A model generated the notes under the pieces. The model did not search any database and had not been told where the DNA came from. It saw nothing but the letters and a program-made list of their open reading frames with translations. Shown here one piece after another: positions 1 to 11,975 of a stretch of 64,000 nucleotides of DNA (position 1 is its first letter; each line of letters begins with the position of its first letter). Location of the stretch: assembly GCA_963921425.1 (NCBI GenBank), contig OY992840.1:8496501-8560500 (forward strand). Direction: 5' to 3'. The DNA comes from Dryas octopetala (lineage: Eukaryota > Streptophyta > Magnoliopsida > Rosales > Rosaceae). The position numbers and the translations under genes are program-made.

Positions 1-512
1 AGCTGTAAGTAGTTAGTACCTTAGGTTTGCTACTATTTATCCATACCATCTTCTGAAGGAAATTTCCATATTGTTTATGTGATTATAACTTCCACTACTT
101 ATTTCAGCTCTTATCAACCTCAAGTCCACAACCATACTGTTTGAATATGTTGTTGAAAGTAAGGATATTGGTGTTTACGTAGTAGGGTAGTTGATCTTGG
201 ACAGTTAGATCCAAGATTAAAATACTTCCATGGTTACTATTAAAACACAAGCCTTAGATGTTTTAATCCAATTAAAGTTCTCTTATAAGCATCACAGAAT
301 GTGCACGTGACGTACCATTGGATTTCCAATGGCACACACAAATGTATGTGCACTGTTAGCATTTGAAAATCCAATGACACATGAGGGAATAACTACTGCT
401 GTAGAAAAAAATCTATCAGTCTAGGATTAGCTATTTGGCTAACAACTTGAGTCTTTGTGTGTGTGTGTGTGTGTGTGTGTGTAGACCGAACAGAAGATAA
501 CTATGCACTGAC

Positions 513-3500
513 CAGTTCCTGTTGAAGTTGCTGTGTTTGTCTAAAAGCTGCATCTCTTTCTTCCTTCAGGCGCTGGAAAGCCTGATTCTACATGGAAAAG
601 AAATTTTAAAGAGTAAGAATAAGTAAAGAATTCAAATATACAGTGGCCAAAAAAAAGAAAAGAAAAAAGAATTCAATTATACTATTACTATGAATCACTG
701 TAATGAGCCTAACAAGACATTATATATTGGACTGTTACAAGTTTTCAGTATGCACTGAAAGAAAATAATCTATAAAGCATAAACACACCGGAAAGTGTGC
801 TGGAAAGTGGAGCATCTTCATAGCATCATTTTGCTATCTTAATATGATTCTAAATACCATTTCAGATGGGCCACAGGATTTTGCAAATTTCTTCTATTAT
901 TATTTTGAAACATCTAAGATTGCTCTGCACATATCTAACATGTGAAATAAACTTTCTAAGATTTTCTAAACATATTGAGATCAAAACATGCTAAACCCCT
1001 TCACTTCATTCACAGATCACTTATCGGAAGAAGTCCAGAGTTGGTGTTTCTAAATGCCTTGTATTGGAAGAGATGAAATGCAATATGCAACACATTCTTG
1101 AATTAAGTTTGTGAAGTAGTGAGTGAGGAACTGCCCTCAACAAACCCAAACTATAAGATTCACAAGCACGATTGCATATTTACACAAAAACTCAAACGCA
1201 TTCTAGAAAACCCCACAAGGTAAATCAAAAATAGTACAACTTGAATAAAACTCACAGAATTAGCATCAAGACCACGCATGGAGTCTTCTGAGTTTCCTTG
1301 AGCTGAACCAGGAGTGATATACACAACTTTAAGCTTGCACTCCTCTATCGCCCTTCCACTTTCCTTGGTGAACTGAATGAAACATTAACCAGTGTTTTTA
1401 CAATGTCATTGCTAATTCCAAATCACAAATCAAGCTAGTCAAACAAACAGAATAGTGTCCAAGTCAAAATTCTTACAGTATCCTGTGGAAGCTCATCAAC
1501 ATCAGTATTTGGAGGCACTGTCGTACTCTGTAGGAGAAATTTATCTTTGCACTGCATATCTGGAGGATATTCTCGTGGCGCTTGGAGGGTAACTGCAGAT
1601 CCGGCAGTTAATTGGAACCCAGTATTACAAAAGCTTTTCAACAAATAAAGGAGAATATAATAAGCACTAATAGCAGGCTTGTTCACAGTGGAATGAACCA
1701 TATCTTACATTCTTACTATTGGTCAAAGCCAGCTAGTACAATTCTTAGATTAAAGACTTTCCATTTGAGAGTATTGCCTAAGAGATGCCCACAAGATCAC
1801 CAATAGCTACTTTGCTCAGTTTCATTACAGCTAAAGCATTGGGAGATCATTTGTTGGGCAGTCTATTCCTAAGATACCTAAATACATAGTCAGGAGTGTC
1901 CTACTTTTGAGGTGAAGATTAAACTTAAAAAACACAAAAAAAAAAAAAAAAAAAAAAAAAAATGTAACAAGTAGCACCTCTGATGACAGATGAGTCCCAA
2001 GCCTGTATAACACCGGTGTTGGGCCGTACAAAGTACTTCTTAGGTGAAGTGGTTTTAACCTAGAAAAAAGAGGATAGTGGAAACAATAAAAAAACATGCA
2101 CTTAGTGAATTCTAAAATGGCTCAACAATATATATTCAGTGATAAAAACTATTTCATTCACCAACAGAATTGGTACCTTAAAAGCAACATGGTGTTCTGT
2201 GTTATTGACAACTTTTAGGTCACAAAAGCTTTGCTTTTCCAGCGCAACTGTTCAATGAATGTCAAAATCAGTCCATTAGAACATTAGCAAACAATATTAT
2301 ACTAGGAAAGAAGAAAGAATTTGAACAACACTGCCAGGATGTGGCACTTTGATCATATTATGGCAATTTGTTTATTTGATTCACACTATTAGCCATAATT
2401 CTTTCAATTTGAACCATTCCAAAGATACACCAGAGTAGTATTGGCACTGACTATGTAAAAGGGTGTCTTATTTAGTTATTTGTGTATCATACATATGTGT
2501 GTCTTATTTATGTATCATATATATGCATGTGTACAACCTTGCGTATCTGATTAAAAGATAAGTTTGAGAACTTGGGGCAAGCAAGTTGAGTTCATGTGGT
2601 TCAATGCTTGCACCAGTTCATTTGGTTTTTAATGGATTCCATCACAATGTATATTCACACCAGTTCATATATTGCTTTCAAATTAACTAGGACTCTTAGT
2701 GATATAATCACTATTTTCTATTACAATTACCTATTCTAATAACTACGCCAGTAAAACCTGAAATGAAATTAGCAAATGGCCATGGAGTCCATAGACATAA
2801 AGGAGTATAACTGCTATCCTGTTGGGTATGCAATCCTAGTCATTTTACATAGTAACCCTCTGAAAGCTTCCTGAAAGCAAGAGAAGCAATGACCCAAAAA
2901 ACCAAGATTCCCTCATTTGTCAATTCAGAACCTCATATGTCAAGAATCCCACCAAAACCTAGGATGTAACCACGGGAGTGGGATAAAAACATTCAGCAAT
3001 TATTACCAAAGTTTCATTTAGCTCAAAGAACCATAGATTTCAATTAAGAAAAGGTTACCAAGCGGAGTTCGAAACCCAAATAATACAGATTCAAAGGCCA
3101 TCAGACACCAAATAAGAGGAGCAAAATAAGAATGACCCAATGTTGGATGAGAGGTCAAGCACAAAAAGATTATATCTGCTAAAGAATTCATCTCTCAATT
3201 CTATCCTTAATACATGTTTGACAGTTTGACTTCAATTTGTCTCATAGGCAATCACCTTTGATCATATCCGCCTTGTCTTGGCACCCACTTCCATGTCCAA
3301 ACAATCAGTTCAACCATATCTACCATCAATTTATAACGCGCATTTTTAAGGTATAAGAACTCATATTCATATCTGGCCTAATTAGCCTTGCCTCTAGATT
3401 ATAAACCTTGCTAAGCTATTCATATAGTAGAACAATCTAATATTAAACTTTAATTAAGAAAACAAATGAAAACAATGATTTCTTGCCCTCCAAATCACCT

Positions 3501-3861
3501 TTTTTCAAAAAAAGAAAGAAAAAAAAATCTTTATCAATGAATATTATTAACCAAAATTCCGGTAAATCCTTGTTATGCAATTCGTTTATCCTCAACTTCT
3601 CCAAACCGCCATTTCCATAGGATTATTACTGAGGAACAATTTCCCATTAGAATTCAACTACAGCCAAAGCCAAATTTACTTTATGACCAAAACACGAACA
3701 TATATGTATGTATGCATGTACATGTACATGTGCGTATGTATATGTGTGTATTTATACATATATATATATTTAGAGAGAGAGAGAGAGAGAGGGAGAATAC
3801 ATTGGAATCTGAGCTCATCGGGATGAACAGAGATCAACTGATTACCACCAGCAGCACTCAT
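513..3861 (-). CDS. VAP2-1-like: VAP2-type vesicle-associated protein (VAP33/MSP domain), 3' end outside window
   Basis: Exons (minus strand): 3801-3861, 2177-2247, 1978-2059, 1477-1592, 1256-1372 and 513-581. All joins have GT donors and AG acceptors and keep one frame of 172 codons. The protein starts MSAAGGNQLISVHPDELRFQ and contains KTTSPKKYFVRPNTGVI and YPPDMQCKDKFLLQS, hallmarks of the major-sperm-protein fold of plant VAP33 proteins. The last visible exon encodes a coiled-coil start (AFQRLKEERDAAFRQTQQLQ). By family knowledge these are ER-anchored tethers that bind FFAT-like motifs at ER contact sites. A final exon with the basic stretch and C-terminal membrane anchor (about 45-50 residues in Arabidopsis VAP2-1) is expected beyond position 1; I found none in 1-512. 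The match is closer to the VAP2 than the VAP1 subgroup because of the N-terminus and the REYPPDMQ motif. Intron 3 holds a long A/T run near 1937-1962. Confidence 0.93.
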
Positions 3862-4429
3862 GATGGCTCCACCACCAAGAAGAACAGTAATTTCTCTTCC
3901 CAAAAATTCACCAAACAATCTCAAACCCTGCCATTCACATTACCAGAACAAACAAACAAACCCTAGCTCAGACAGACAGAGAGAAACAGAGAATTAACTA
4001 ACGCCGCTGTGAGCACATGTTTTCAGAGAGAGAGAGAGAGAAATTGAATTGTGAAAGAAAATGCGTTTGTGTGCGAGTTGTGAGAGAGAAAGAGAGATAG
4101 AGAGATAGAGAGCTAGAGAGAGAGAGAGAGATGAATTGGAGACTAACATGTGGCGGAACGTACGAAGAGGAGGAGGTACGGATTGCTCGGTCCAAATTCG
4201 ACTCCGACTCTGCTTCTTCGAAGACTCAGCCACTAAGATCGGGGTCGGTCCGATAGCGATCAATGATCTCCAACGCCAACAGAGAAAGAACCAATTGAGA
4301 GAGGGCCCGTTGGGAATGGCGGAGGCTCGAATTTTCAATGAGCCAGGACACATAGGGACACGTGTCAACAGGAGGCCAATGGTGACGCCCGCTTCAAAAG
4401 CGAGAGAGAGACAGAGAGAGGCTGAGACG

Positions 4430-4480
<51 letters not shown>
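3769..4480. repeat. Cluster of GA/CT microsatellites at the VAP2 gene 5' end
   Basis: Four separate GA-rich runs occur near 3772-3791, 4025-4042, 4083-4131 and 4436-4478. On the minus-strand transcript they read as CT-rich leader and promoter DNA. The open frames across this interval (for example 4136-4624 plus) are repeat artefacts. The run at 3772-3791 lies inside intron 1, just after the exon 1 donor. Confidence 0.8.
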
Positions 4481-4555
4481 CATGGTACCAGTCTACCAGA
4501 CTGGAAGCGGGACCCGGTGACGTGTCACTTCAATGGCGATGGTTGGTTGACGTGG
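4357..4555. promoter_or_regulatory. ACGT-core cluster upstream of the VAP2 gene
   Basis: Three bZIP/bHLH-type cores lie 500-700 bp upstream of the VAP2 start codon: a perfect G-box palindrome GACACGTGTC at 4357-4366, GTGACGTGTCAC at 4517-4528, and TGACGTGG at 4548-4555. These resemble ABRE or G-box sites. Function is inferred from motif only. Confidence 0.45.
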
Positions 4556-4624
4556 CCCTCTGCTTTTAAATTTAATATATTGTTTTCCTGTTTTAGGATC
4601 TCAGACCACGGATTCATCGGGTAG

Positions 4625-5296
4625 GTGTTGACAGATGATCGGCAACTATAGTCGACTAAATTTTCGATGGGGTATGCCCAGTGCGCACCTCTCACATGAG
4701 GTGGGAATTGGGGCATGCCCATTGCGGCACCTCTTACACATGCCCCATTGAAGAGTCTCTCACTATAGTCTATAGCTACATCGCAAGTTTGTACGTCAAT
4801 CTCAATATTTGTGAGGATTGATTTATATTTTTTTTATAGTATATTTAAATATATTTTAAGAGATTTATTGTTAATATTTTTTTTATTGGCGATATATAGC
4901 ATAAATGCAGTTGCACTTGAAATGTTATAAATCTCCAATTGATCAAACATGATGCGCCAACAGATTTGTGTTGTTGTTTTTTTTTTATCTTGTAAGGTAA
5001 AATCAAAAGTGTCTATCTTTTAAAATAATAACATATGTAATGTGATATATCACCTATAATTAACATACCATTATTCCTTTTCTAAGAAAATTTATGCAAT
5101 TCATTATTTCATCATTATACAAAGTCGAAATTGGGTATGTATAAAGTAAATTTATCCATACAAGGGGAACTTGGATATTCTTTTTTCATTTGGGGAAGAC
5201 AATTTAAGTTGGAATTTTTTAACATCATAGAAAAAATTATCACTAAATTAATAGTTAATTGGCTACTATGCTACGTGGTTTAATTAATTACATGAT
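4625..5296. other. AT-rich intergenic DNA
   Basis: I see no gene. Near 4670-4750 there are two similar blocks around GGGGTATGCCCAGTGCGCACCTCTCACA and GGGGCATGCCCATTGCGGCACCTCTTACA, a short imperfect duplication. Confidence 0.5.
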
Positions 5297-5996
5297 TTAG
5301 GGCCAGTTTGGTATTGCTGTGAGAAAAAACAGCTGCGAAGTAAAACAACTGTGAAGTAAAGTCAGCTGTAAAGTAAAGCAGTTGAGTGTTTGGTAAACTA
5401 TGTTTTTCAAAAGTGCTATGAGTGCAAAAAGTAGTATCAAAGTGTTTGGTAAATGTTAATATAAAAATGCTGTAACTGTGTATAATTACTAACATGGACA
5501 TGATGCTGAAAGTGCATTTCACTTATTTGTTTGGTAAAAATAAAATGTTTTTTTTACTTGTTTTTGAATTTTTTGACTACAAATTTTTATTAGCATTAAT
5601 TTTTCTAAGAACAAATATTATTAAATAAGTATGCCTATTATTTTTTTTAGGTATATTATAATTTTAATTGTATAAATAAAATATCATAATTAATTATCAC
5701 AATATAAAATATAATTAACAATGAACATTTTTTTAATTAAAATAAACAAATAAAAATTATAGAAATCAATGATGGTATTATAGGTAAAATAAAATATTCA
5801 TTGTTGTTGTGAGTCACTGTAGCTTTCAAAAACACTTAGAAACCTGCTTTCTGTTTTTGTTGTGGGAAGTTGAGAATTGTGGGGAAAAACAGTTTTTTAT
5901 TTTTTTTACCATACACCAAAACTGTTGTAGGTGATTGAGAACTGTCATCCACAGCAGCTTTTGGGTCCTCCACCACAGTCCCAAACGGGGCCCTTG
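5297..5996. mobile_element. PIF/Harbinger-like MITE
   Basis: The left terminus reads TTA then GGGCCAGTTTGGTATTG. The right terminus is the inverse of GGGCCCCGTTTGGGACTG, followed by TTG. This gives terminal inverted repeats around GGGCC..GTTTGG and an imperfect 3-bp TTA/TTG target duplication, typical of Tourist-like elements. The interior is AT-rich, with repeated (C)AGCTG..AAGTAAA blocks near 5328-5384, and no coding capacity. A hAT origin is possible because hAT ends can look similar, but I found no 8-bp duplication. Confidence 0.6.
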
Positions 5997-7044
5997 TGGG
6001 ACTAAATCTCTAGTGAGAGAGACTATTTATCTCATATTTAAAGTCAAAGTTACCAATTTAGTTTTGTTGCATCTGTCCACAATCTTGGTGAAGTCTGAGA
6101 TTTTAATCCCCCTTAAGCTCTAATTAGTATTAAAGTTTCAATTTATCACTCTGCCCTGTGGCCCCATTGCTAGTATATTCTAGTTTTTAAGGCGTTTTGA
6201 TTTCTTTTCTTGGAGTACAATCAACTACATGTTTTGAGTAAGCTAATATAAGATAAACAACACAATGCTTGTCTAATAAGAATCATTGTAGTAATGAAAT
6301 GAGTATCTGTAGTTCCATATAGAATATATGGAAAGAATCAATAACATTGACTGGTGCAAAATTTTATATATAATCTGGGAGTCCTATTGGAAATATTATA
6401 ATGTAGCAACTTCGGTGACTTTGGAAGTGAAGACTGACAAGCTCTGATGTAATTCCTCCAAGCAAAGATAGAAACAACAATCATATTATAATTAAACAGA
6501 AAGAATGAAACAACTTTCTAGGAAAATGATACTTTGCCGCTTTGCCATGAAATTGGACAGTCTTGCCCTCAAAATTATTCAAGACATTTTTCTTGAAATA
6601 GAGCTCTATTTGTATGCTTCTCTCACCCACACCAAGGCATTGTACATACAACCTCTTTCTCACATGCTAATCATCTGACTAATTTTTTGAGAAGGGTTGT
6701 AAACAATGGTTATTATATAGAAGAATTTCTCCACCCAGACAGTGGTTTTGTATCTCCAAAATTCAGTTTGGTGCAACATTTTTTAGCTGATTGGGAAGGA
6801 AGCATAAATCACATGCACTGTTGAAGGTTTGATGTCAAAGTTGTTGGAAAACTTCTTCCTTTCTAATATGAGTTGATTAACAATAGAAAAAGAGAAAGAA
6901 CAAATAGATACAACAAAAAATTGGAGTGGTGATACACATCACATTAAATGGATTCCAGGATATATATAGTTCTTACAATATGACAGCATTCAGGGGACTA
7001 CTCTGAAAGCAAAACCAACCAAAGAAAAGCCGCATCTCTATTTC
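5997..7044. other. Intergenic DNA, no gene seen
   Basis: AT-rich sequence without a supportable coding frame. The last part is probably the 3' UTR and flank of the RPL19 gene on the minus strand. Confidence 0.5.
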
Positions 7045-9002
7045 TCATTTGAAAGTTGAGAACCTGGGAAGCTTGTCCCTCAAATAGTACAGTCTCGCCC
7101 TCCTGACCTTCCTGTGACTAAGTATCTTCATCTCCTTAATGTTAGGTGAGTATCTGAAATAACAAGGAATAAAACATATAACAAGAAACATTTTAATAAT
7201 AATAATATAACAAGAAACATTTCCGTAACTGAAACTCGGGGGAAGGCTTTTAGGGGGAAGAAATATTCACTAAGCATGAGAACTTTAACTGGAGCTCGAG
7301 CATCATCATCATCATGAAATCAGAACACTAAGAAAACTGAACTCAAGCCATATTCTGACTGGAGCCAAAGGTTTTTTTTTTCATTTCTTATTTTGTCATT
7401 TTTACGTTTGTTTTACTAACAAAACACACAGACACACAAAGGCTTTTGGGGGTTGGCGGGGACGAATCCAAGCATGTAATTAGCATAAATTAGTTTTCTC
7501 TACGGTCTCCTAGCTTACACATGCTTCTAAAATGCTTTTATCACCTTTATAAATGCACAAGAATATAATGCGCTGAACTATGAGGATAGATCAAGTTGTT
7601 TAAATTTCAAAGAACAGAATGTGTGATTGCAATCTATTATAGATTCCAACAAAATCGCAATAAATAACCATCAGCGACTATTACTATCCCAGATAGATTT
7701 TCTCCATGTCCGGTTTTTCAGAGTCATGTCATCAGAATCAAGGGATCATGTATAGCCCAATTAGTTATTTGAAGAGTTATCGAACCGTATACATTATAAA
7801 TATATGATCTTCTAGCAAAATCAAGCTGAACTTGTAATGCACAGAGGAAAAACTTACAGTGGGAACACAATCTCAACCCCTATTCCAGCAATAATCCTCC
7901 GAATGCGAATAGTTGAGTGAATACCAGCATTTTGTTTTGAAATAACAATACCTTTATAGACAGACAACCTACGCTTATTTTCAGGAACTTCCTGTAAGTC
8001 ATATACACAAACAGAATTATTCACTTTGAAATGGTTCTAAATCTGGACAAAAAAGAAAGCAGAAACACTTATACCAGTTTAATTTGCACAACATCTCCTG
8101 TCCTAATGTCAGGAACTGGCCTTTCCTTCTCCGATGCCTCAATTGCCTTCTTATTTAATATCTAAAACAAACAGAAGAATTTCTGTCAAAATTAACCTAA
8201 TTTTAAAAAATCACTTGCCATAGGGACATAGGGTTGAATGATGAAAAAAACTAATGACAAGAAAATTAAGAGAGGTTTACAATGTCAAGGAATTCATTGT
8301 TCCAGTTTAATCTACATTCCAACACAGCAAAGCCAATGAAAAATGCATGTTTTGATATCGCATTTATTTATGTATTTTCTGAAACTACATTTCTAGCATT
8401 ATGTCAACCACCAAATGGAGCACTACCCACAACCTAATTTTCACTTGAACCACTTTTCCTTCCTGCATTTCACAGCAACCAAACAAATTAAGCACTAAAA
8501 GAGAGAGAAGGAATAAACTACCCCCATTATATCGCCAAGCTTAATCCGAGGCTTTCTCGGCGGCTTCGATTCTTCAGGCTTAACCTCAGACTCCAAACCT
8601 GCTTCAGCTTCAGCTTCTACTACGGCCTCTGAAGCCTCTTCACTCCCAATTGCTTCGTTCTCTTGAGCATTCTCAGTGGTTCCCGCTTCACCTTCAGAGC
8701 TCGACTCTGCATTCACAACAAAGTCCCGCTTCGACAACGCGGCGACAATGGGGCTGATTTTGGACCCAATTGAACTCGACGAAAACCTAGAAAGCGAAAC
8801 CCGAGTGGAACTGAAAGAAGAGCGACGAAAGACGGCAGCAGAAAACCCGAGCTTTGCTGGTGGGTATTGGTTAGGGTTTCTTGGGATTGTTATCAGAGCC
8901 TGCAAACCAGAAATTTATCTAATTCATTGTAAACGTTGTTACACATACACACGCCATATGTTGAGAGAGAGAGAGTACCTGAGGAAGGACTTTGGAGCCC
9001 AT
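7045..9002 (-). CDS. RPL19: Plastid large-subunit ribosomal protein bL19c (nuclear gene)
   Basis: Five exons on the minus strand: 8979-9002, 8522-8899, 8075-8161, 7858-7991 and 7045-7153. Together they make 732 bp, 243 residues plus a TGA stop. Exon 1 encodes only MGSKVLPQ; the ATG at 9002 is used because the longest open frame of exon 2 starts after an intron acceptor with no real ATG. Residues 9 to about 115 are a Ser/Arg-rich plastid transit peptide followed by an acidic Glu/Ala-rich linker. The bL19 domain follows, with [72 protein letters not shown] and [19 protein letters not shown] at the C-terminus. In bacteria L19 sits at the 30S-50S interface. The minus-strand VAP2 gene lies 3.2 kb downstream in the same orientation. 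Confidence 0.96.
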
Positions 9003-9012
9003 AATTTGGGGA

Positions 9013-9021
9013 TTAGGGTTT
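9013..9021 (-). promoter_or_regulatory. Telo-box in the RPL19 leader
   Basis: AAACCCTAA on the minus strand, about 11 bp upstream of the ATG. Telo-boxes are common near the transcription start of plant ribosomal-protein genes. A second copy (AAACCCTAA, about 8872-8880) lies inside exon 2. Confidence 0.6.
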
Positions 9022-9042
9022 CTGCGTAATGAGAAATGGGGG

Positions 9043-9067
9043 CAGAGAGAGAGAGAGAGAGAGAGAG
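9043..9067. repeat. GA/CT microsatellite in the RPL19 5' region
   Basis: A run of about 12 GA dinucleotides; on the RPL19 strand it is a CT tract about 40-65 bp upstream of the ATG, probably in the 5' UTR. Confidence 0.85.
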
Positions 9068-9427
9068 TTAGAGAGGAGTAGAGGTCATGGGAGTGTGGAT
9101 GGATTGGTGTTACAGTGGAGTCTGCTGCGCAGAGGAGAAGGGAGGAGGACAAAGGCCTTATCTGTTCTATCTATTTCTCACGTGCTACAATCATGCTCAA
9201 CAAAACTCGTGTGGGAACTTAACGAAATACTTCAATAAGAAAGCCATTAGTTGCAAATTTGCAATCAAGGAGTGTGAAATTTCAAAAATTTCGGCGAAAT
9301 TTCGCCGAAATTTTCGTTTTTTAGGGATCCCGAAATTTTATCACACTACCCTTAATTTTCGGTAATTTTTCGGCGAAATTTCGAAAATTTCGCCGAAATT
9401 TCGATCCCCCTCACATGCATTTTTGTA

Positions 9428-9500
9428 AAATTTCGACGAAATTTGCCGAAATTTCGACGAAATTTGCCGAAATTTCGACGAAATTTGCCGAAATTTCGCA
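9428..9500. repeat. 21-bp tandem repeat inside the inverted-repeat element
   Basis: About 3.5 copies of the 21-bp unit starting AAATTTCGACGAAATTTGCC, nearly identical to one another. This is subterminal repeat structure of the surrounding element. Confidence 0.85.
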
Positions 9501-9628
9501 GAATCTCAACTGGGTGGGTGATCGATTTTGGAGAAACGGCGGGTGGGTACTCGGTACTCCTAGTGGTTGTTCAATTTGCTGCTCGATTTTGGATGAAATA
9601 TATCATATATGTCTATTTCTTGGTTTTG

Positions 9629-9769
9629 CTGCTCGATTTTTGTGCTGGGTAGCCTGGGTTTATGCTGGATGTCAAGTATATGCCTGGGTTTATGCTGGAT
9701 GTCAATTAGCCTGGGTTGCTGCTCGATTTTTGTGCTGGGTAGCCTGGGTTTATGCTGGATAGCCTGGAT
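9629..9769. repeat. Short complex repeat around GCCTGGGTTTATGCTGGAT
   Basis: GCTGCTCGATTTTTGTGCTG occurs twice (about 9629 and 9718), and GCCTGGGTTTATGCTGGAT three times with varied spacers. The plus-strand frame across it (repeated CWVAWVYAG) is a repeat artefact. Confidence 0.75.
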
Positions 9770-9903
9770 GTCAAATATATCATATTTTTTTTTTTTGGTC
9801 AACGTGATTCATTAAAGCCCAACAAGGCAACAGAAGGCAAACAGAGGAAAGGCCTATGGCCAGCGTCGCTACAGCAAAGAGGCCACCGTCAAATATATCA
9901 TAT
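9770..9903 (-). mobile_element. Short retroposon with 16-bp target-site duplication
   Basis: GTCAAATATATCATAT occurs at 9770-9785 and again at 9888-9903. The 102 bp between begins with a run of Ts (a poly(A) tail on the minus strand), preceded on that strand by GCTTTAATGAATCACGTTGACC, similar to plant LINE 3' ends. This is the mark of target-primed reverse transcription: a heavily 5'-truncated LINE or other retroposon. It is nested in the CGAAATTTCG element and so is younger. Confidence 0.8.
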
Positions 9904-10791
9904 AGTTTTAGCAATGGTTGGCCTTTTTGTTTGTCCCTTGGTTCTAAGCTAGTGTTATGCTTTCTTCTGCAGTTATGCTTCACGATTAAAATTTGTTGTT
10001 TGTTGGTTATTTATATAAGCAGAGAAAGCCAGTTCTTTTAGTAGGCTGCATTCCTATTGGATCATATTCCGGGTATTGTTTTTATTAGTTTAGATTTAGA
10101 CTGTGTAGCTGAATTATTCACATGTCTTGCATTTGCTAATTAGTACAAAGCTGCAAGAAATTATTAATTTTTTTTTTTCCACTTTTCCACATTAAATACT
10201 ATGCTTTGAATATATCTTCTCTTGATTACCCATTTCAATCAGATCACCATGAAATATGACAGCCTAAGGCCCTAAAGTCTATTAAAATAAAAAAGAATAT
10301 ATATAAGATTAATTGATTAAAGGAGTAATGGGACCATTTAATGAAGAAAAAGCTAGAGTACATGCTAATATGAAATTTAGAATTAAATTACATTCAAATG
10401 AAGGCAACAGAAGATTATAATTAACATTCTTAAAGATTCTTGGTCCTATAAAGAGATTACCAAATACAAAGAGATTTAAAATTGTAATATAAATAAATTT
10501 GAGGTGTTATTTATATAATTATTAATTAGTCACCCATTTTTGTAACAGTATTTACCACCAGCGCCCATTATATTCATCTTATATTACATAAAACTTACTA
10601 TATAATTTGGTTTCTTCAATGTTTTTTATCAATATAGTAGATAATATGTTAAATAAGTATATGGTCAAGTTTCATTCAAAATTTCCATATTTTGATAACA
10701 ATTTCCGTCGTTTTTATCTAATTTTGTCGAAATCGAAATTTTAATCGAAATTTCCACGAAAATTTCCTCGAAACCGAAATTTTACTCCTTG

Positions 10792-11600
10792 GTCACTTCA
10801 GCCTTGCAATAATTTGGAGTAATTTAATTAAATAGCCCTATTTAATCAAACTTAAGCTTTTTTGATCACCTCTCCTAAAAATTTAAGTTCTTTTGTATTT
10901 TTTGTGATTAAAATTCCCCTTTATATATATACTTTACAGACCGAGAATTCCTCCAATAAACACATGATAAGAAAAACAAATACAATAATTACACATTTTG
11001 TAGTCCCAAAGCTTTACTCCTCTAAAGAAGTGTAAGAAAGTTTATAAAAAGTGTGAATAACACTACCTTCTTTTCCTATTCACGTTTATAAAAAATTTAT
11101 AGCGAGTTTTATAAAAAATTTTATGTTGGTACCATCCAAATTTTAGGTTAAAGTTTATGAAGAAAATCGTAGGGCACTATTCGTACATACTCTCTACTGC
11201 TTATTCTCGAACTCCTGACTTATGCTCGGACTCTAGACCAAATTTGTAGTCCCGACACCAGCCAATGTTAGGAACCCTCTCCAATATTAGACATTTTCCC
11301 TTACTCTTCTACGATCAATCACATCATATCTTTGAAGAAATCTTCTCCATGTGTGCTAGTTGCATAGAAGAAGGTTGCATCCGTTGGTACATGCCCAAGA
11401 CGACACGTGGCGACTCCTCAGGTGACAGTTGTCACCTAAGGATACATGTCATCAACGAATTGGTTTGATGTCTCCCTGCGTAAATGATGTCAACATGTAT
11501 AGTGCTATGGTAACACTTTGGTGCCCTTCTCGCTTATCTAAACGTGTCATTCAAACATTGGAGGTCAAACTAGTTCATTTGATTGCGTGGACTGCTCACT
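10792..11600. other. Intergenic DNA, no gene seen
   Basis: AT-rich; small frames only. No promoter or RNA gene is recognised. Confidence 0.4.
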
Positions 11601-11619
11601 TTTTTTTTTTTTTTAATAA

Positions 11620-11872
11620 ATTACTCTCAAATCCAATTTTAAAAAAAATTTTAACTGGAAACTCAGCTAAATAAAAAAATTAAGTAAAATTTTATTTTTA
11701 GGTTACATATGCATCTTTTTAAGTTGTAAATGCAGGAAAGAGATCGCAGATGCATGTTGCATCTACAATCGTCGAGCGCTCGGTAGACCGATTGGTCTTC
11801 TACTTAATTTTTAGGCCGGTTGGATCCTAACTTTTCTTTCTTTCTTTCTTATTTTGGGCTTCTACTAAAATG
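11620..11872 (+). repeat. Dispersed GATGCATCT-type repeat, copy A
   Basis: Shares an ordered series of blocks with 42838-43215 (same orientation) and 39805-40235 (opposite): AACTGGAAACTCAGC..AAAAAAATTAAG, TTTTTAGGTTACATATGCATC, GAGCGCTCGGTAGACCGAT, TCTACTTAATTTTTAGGCCGG, then TTTCTTTCTTTCTTATTTTGGGC. The central GATGCATCT array is shorter here. It is a non-coding mobile or repeat family of unknown class. Confidence 0.65.
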
Positions 11873-11873
11873 A

Positions 11874-11975
11874 CTTTTTTTTTTTTTTGTTACAAAGAAG
11901 ACAGAAAGAGGAAGGCGGATTGAACTCTGGTCTTAGGTGTAGGAATATCAACCATAGATCTACAACCCCACTTTT
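11874..11975 (-). mobile_element. Probable tRNA-derived SINE (old copy)
   Basis: A T-run at 11874-11888 is a poly(A) tail on the minus strand. Upstream on that strand is GAGTTCAATCC, close to a Pol III B box, and an A-box-like TAGATCTATGGTTGAT. I found no clear target duplication, so this is less certain than the SINE at 40.7 kb. Confidence 0.4.

Larger units (their letters stand above)
9266..10791. mobile_element. Inverted-repeat element with CGAAATTTCG-rich ends
   Basis: The left end starts CAAGGAGTGTGAAATTTC. The right end, read on the other strand, starts CAAGGAGTAAAATTTCGG. Both ends are packed with AAATTTCG and CGAAATTT words over 100-250 bp. The 1.5-kb interior is AT-rich and has no transposase. 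I see no clear target duplication, so the superfamily is unassigned. It sits between the RPL19 and G3P transporter promoters. Confidence 0.6.

Noticed and set aside
4136..4624. 162-codon plus-strand frame opposite the VAP2 promoter
   Set aside because: Contains a translated GA microsatellite (poly Arg-Glu) and no domain.
8903..8905. Apparent start (TTG) of the RPL19 exon 2 frame
   Set aside because: It sits in the intron 1 acceptor; the true ATG is in the 24-bp first exon at 9002.
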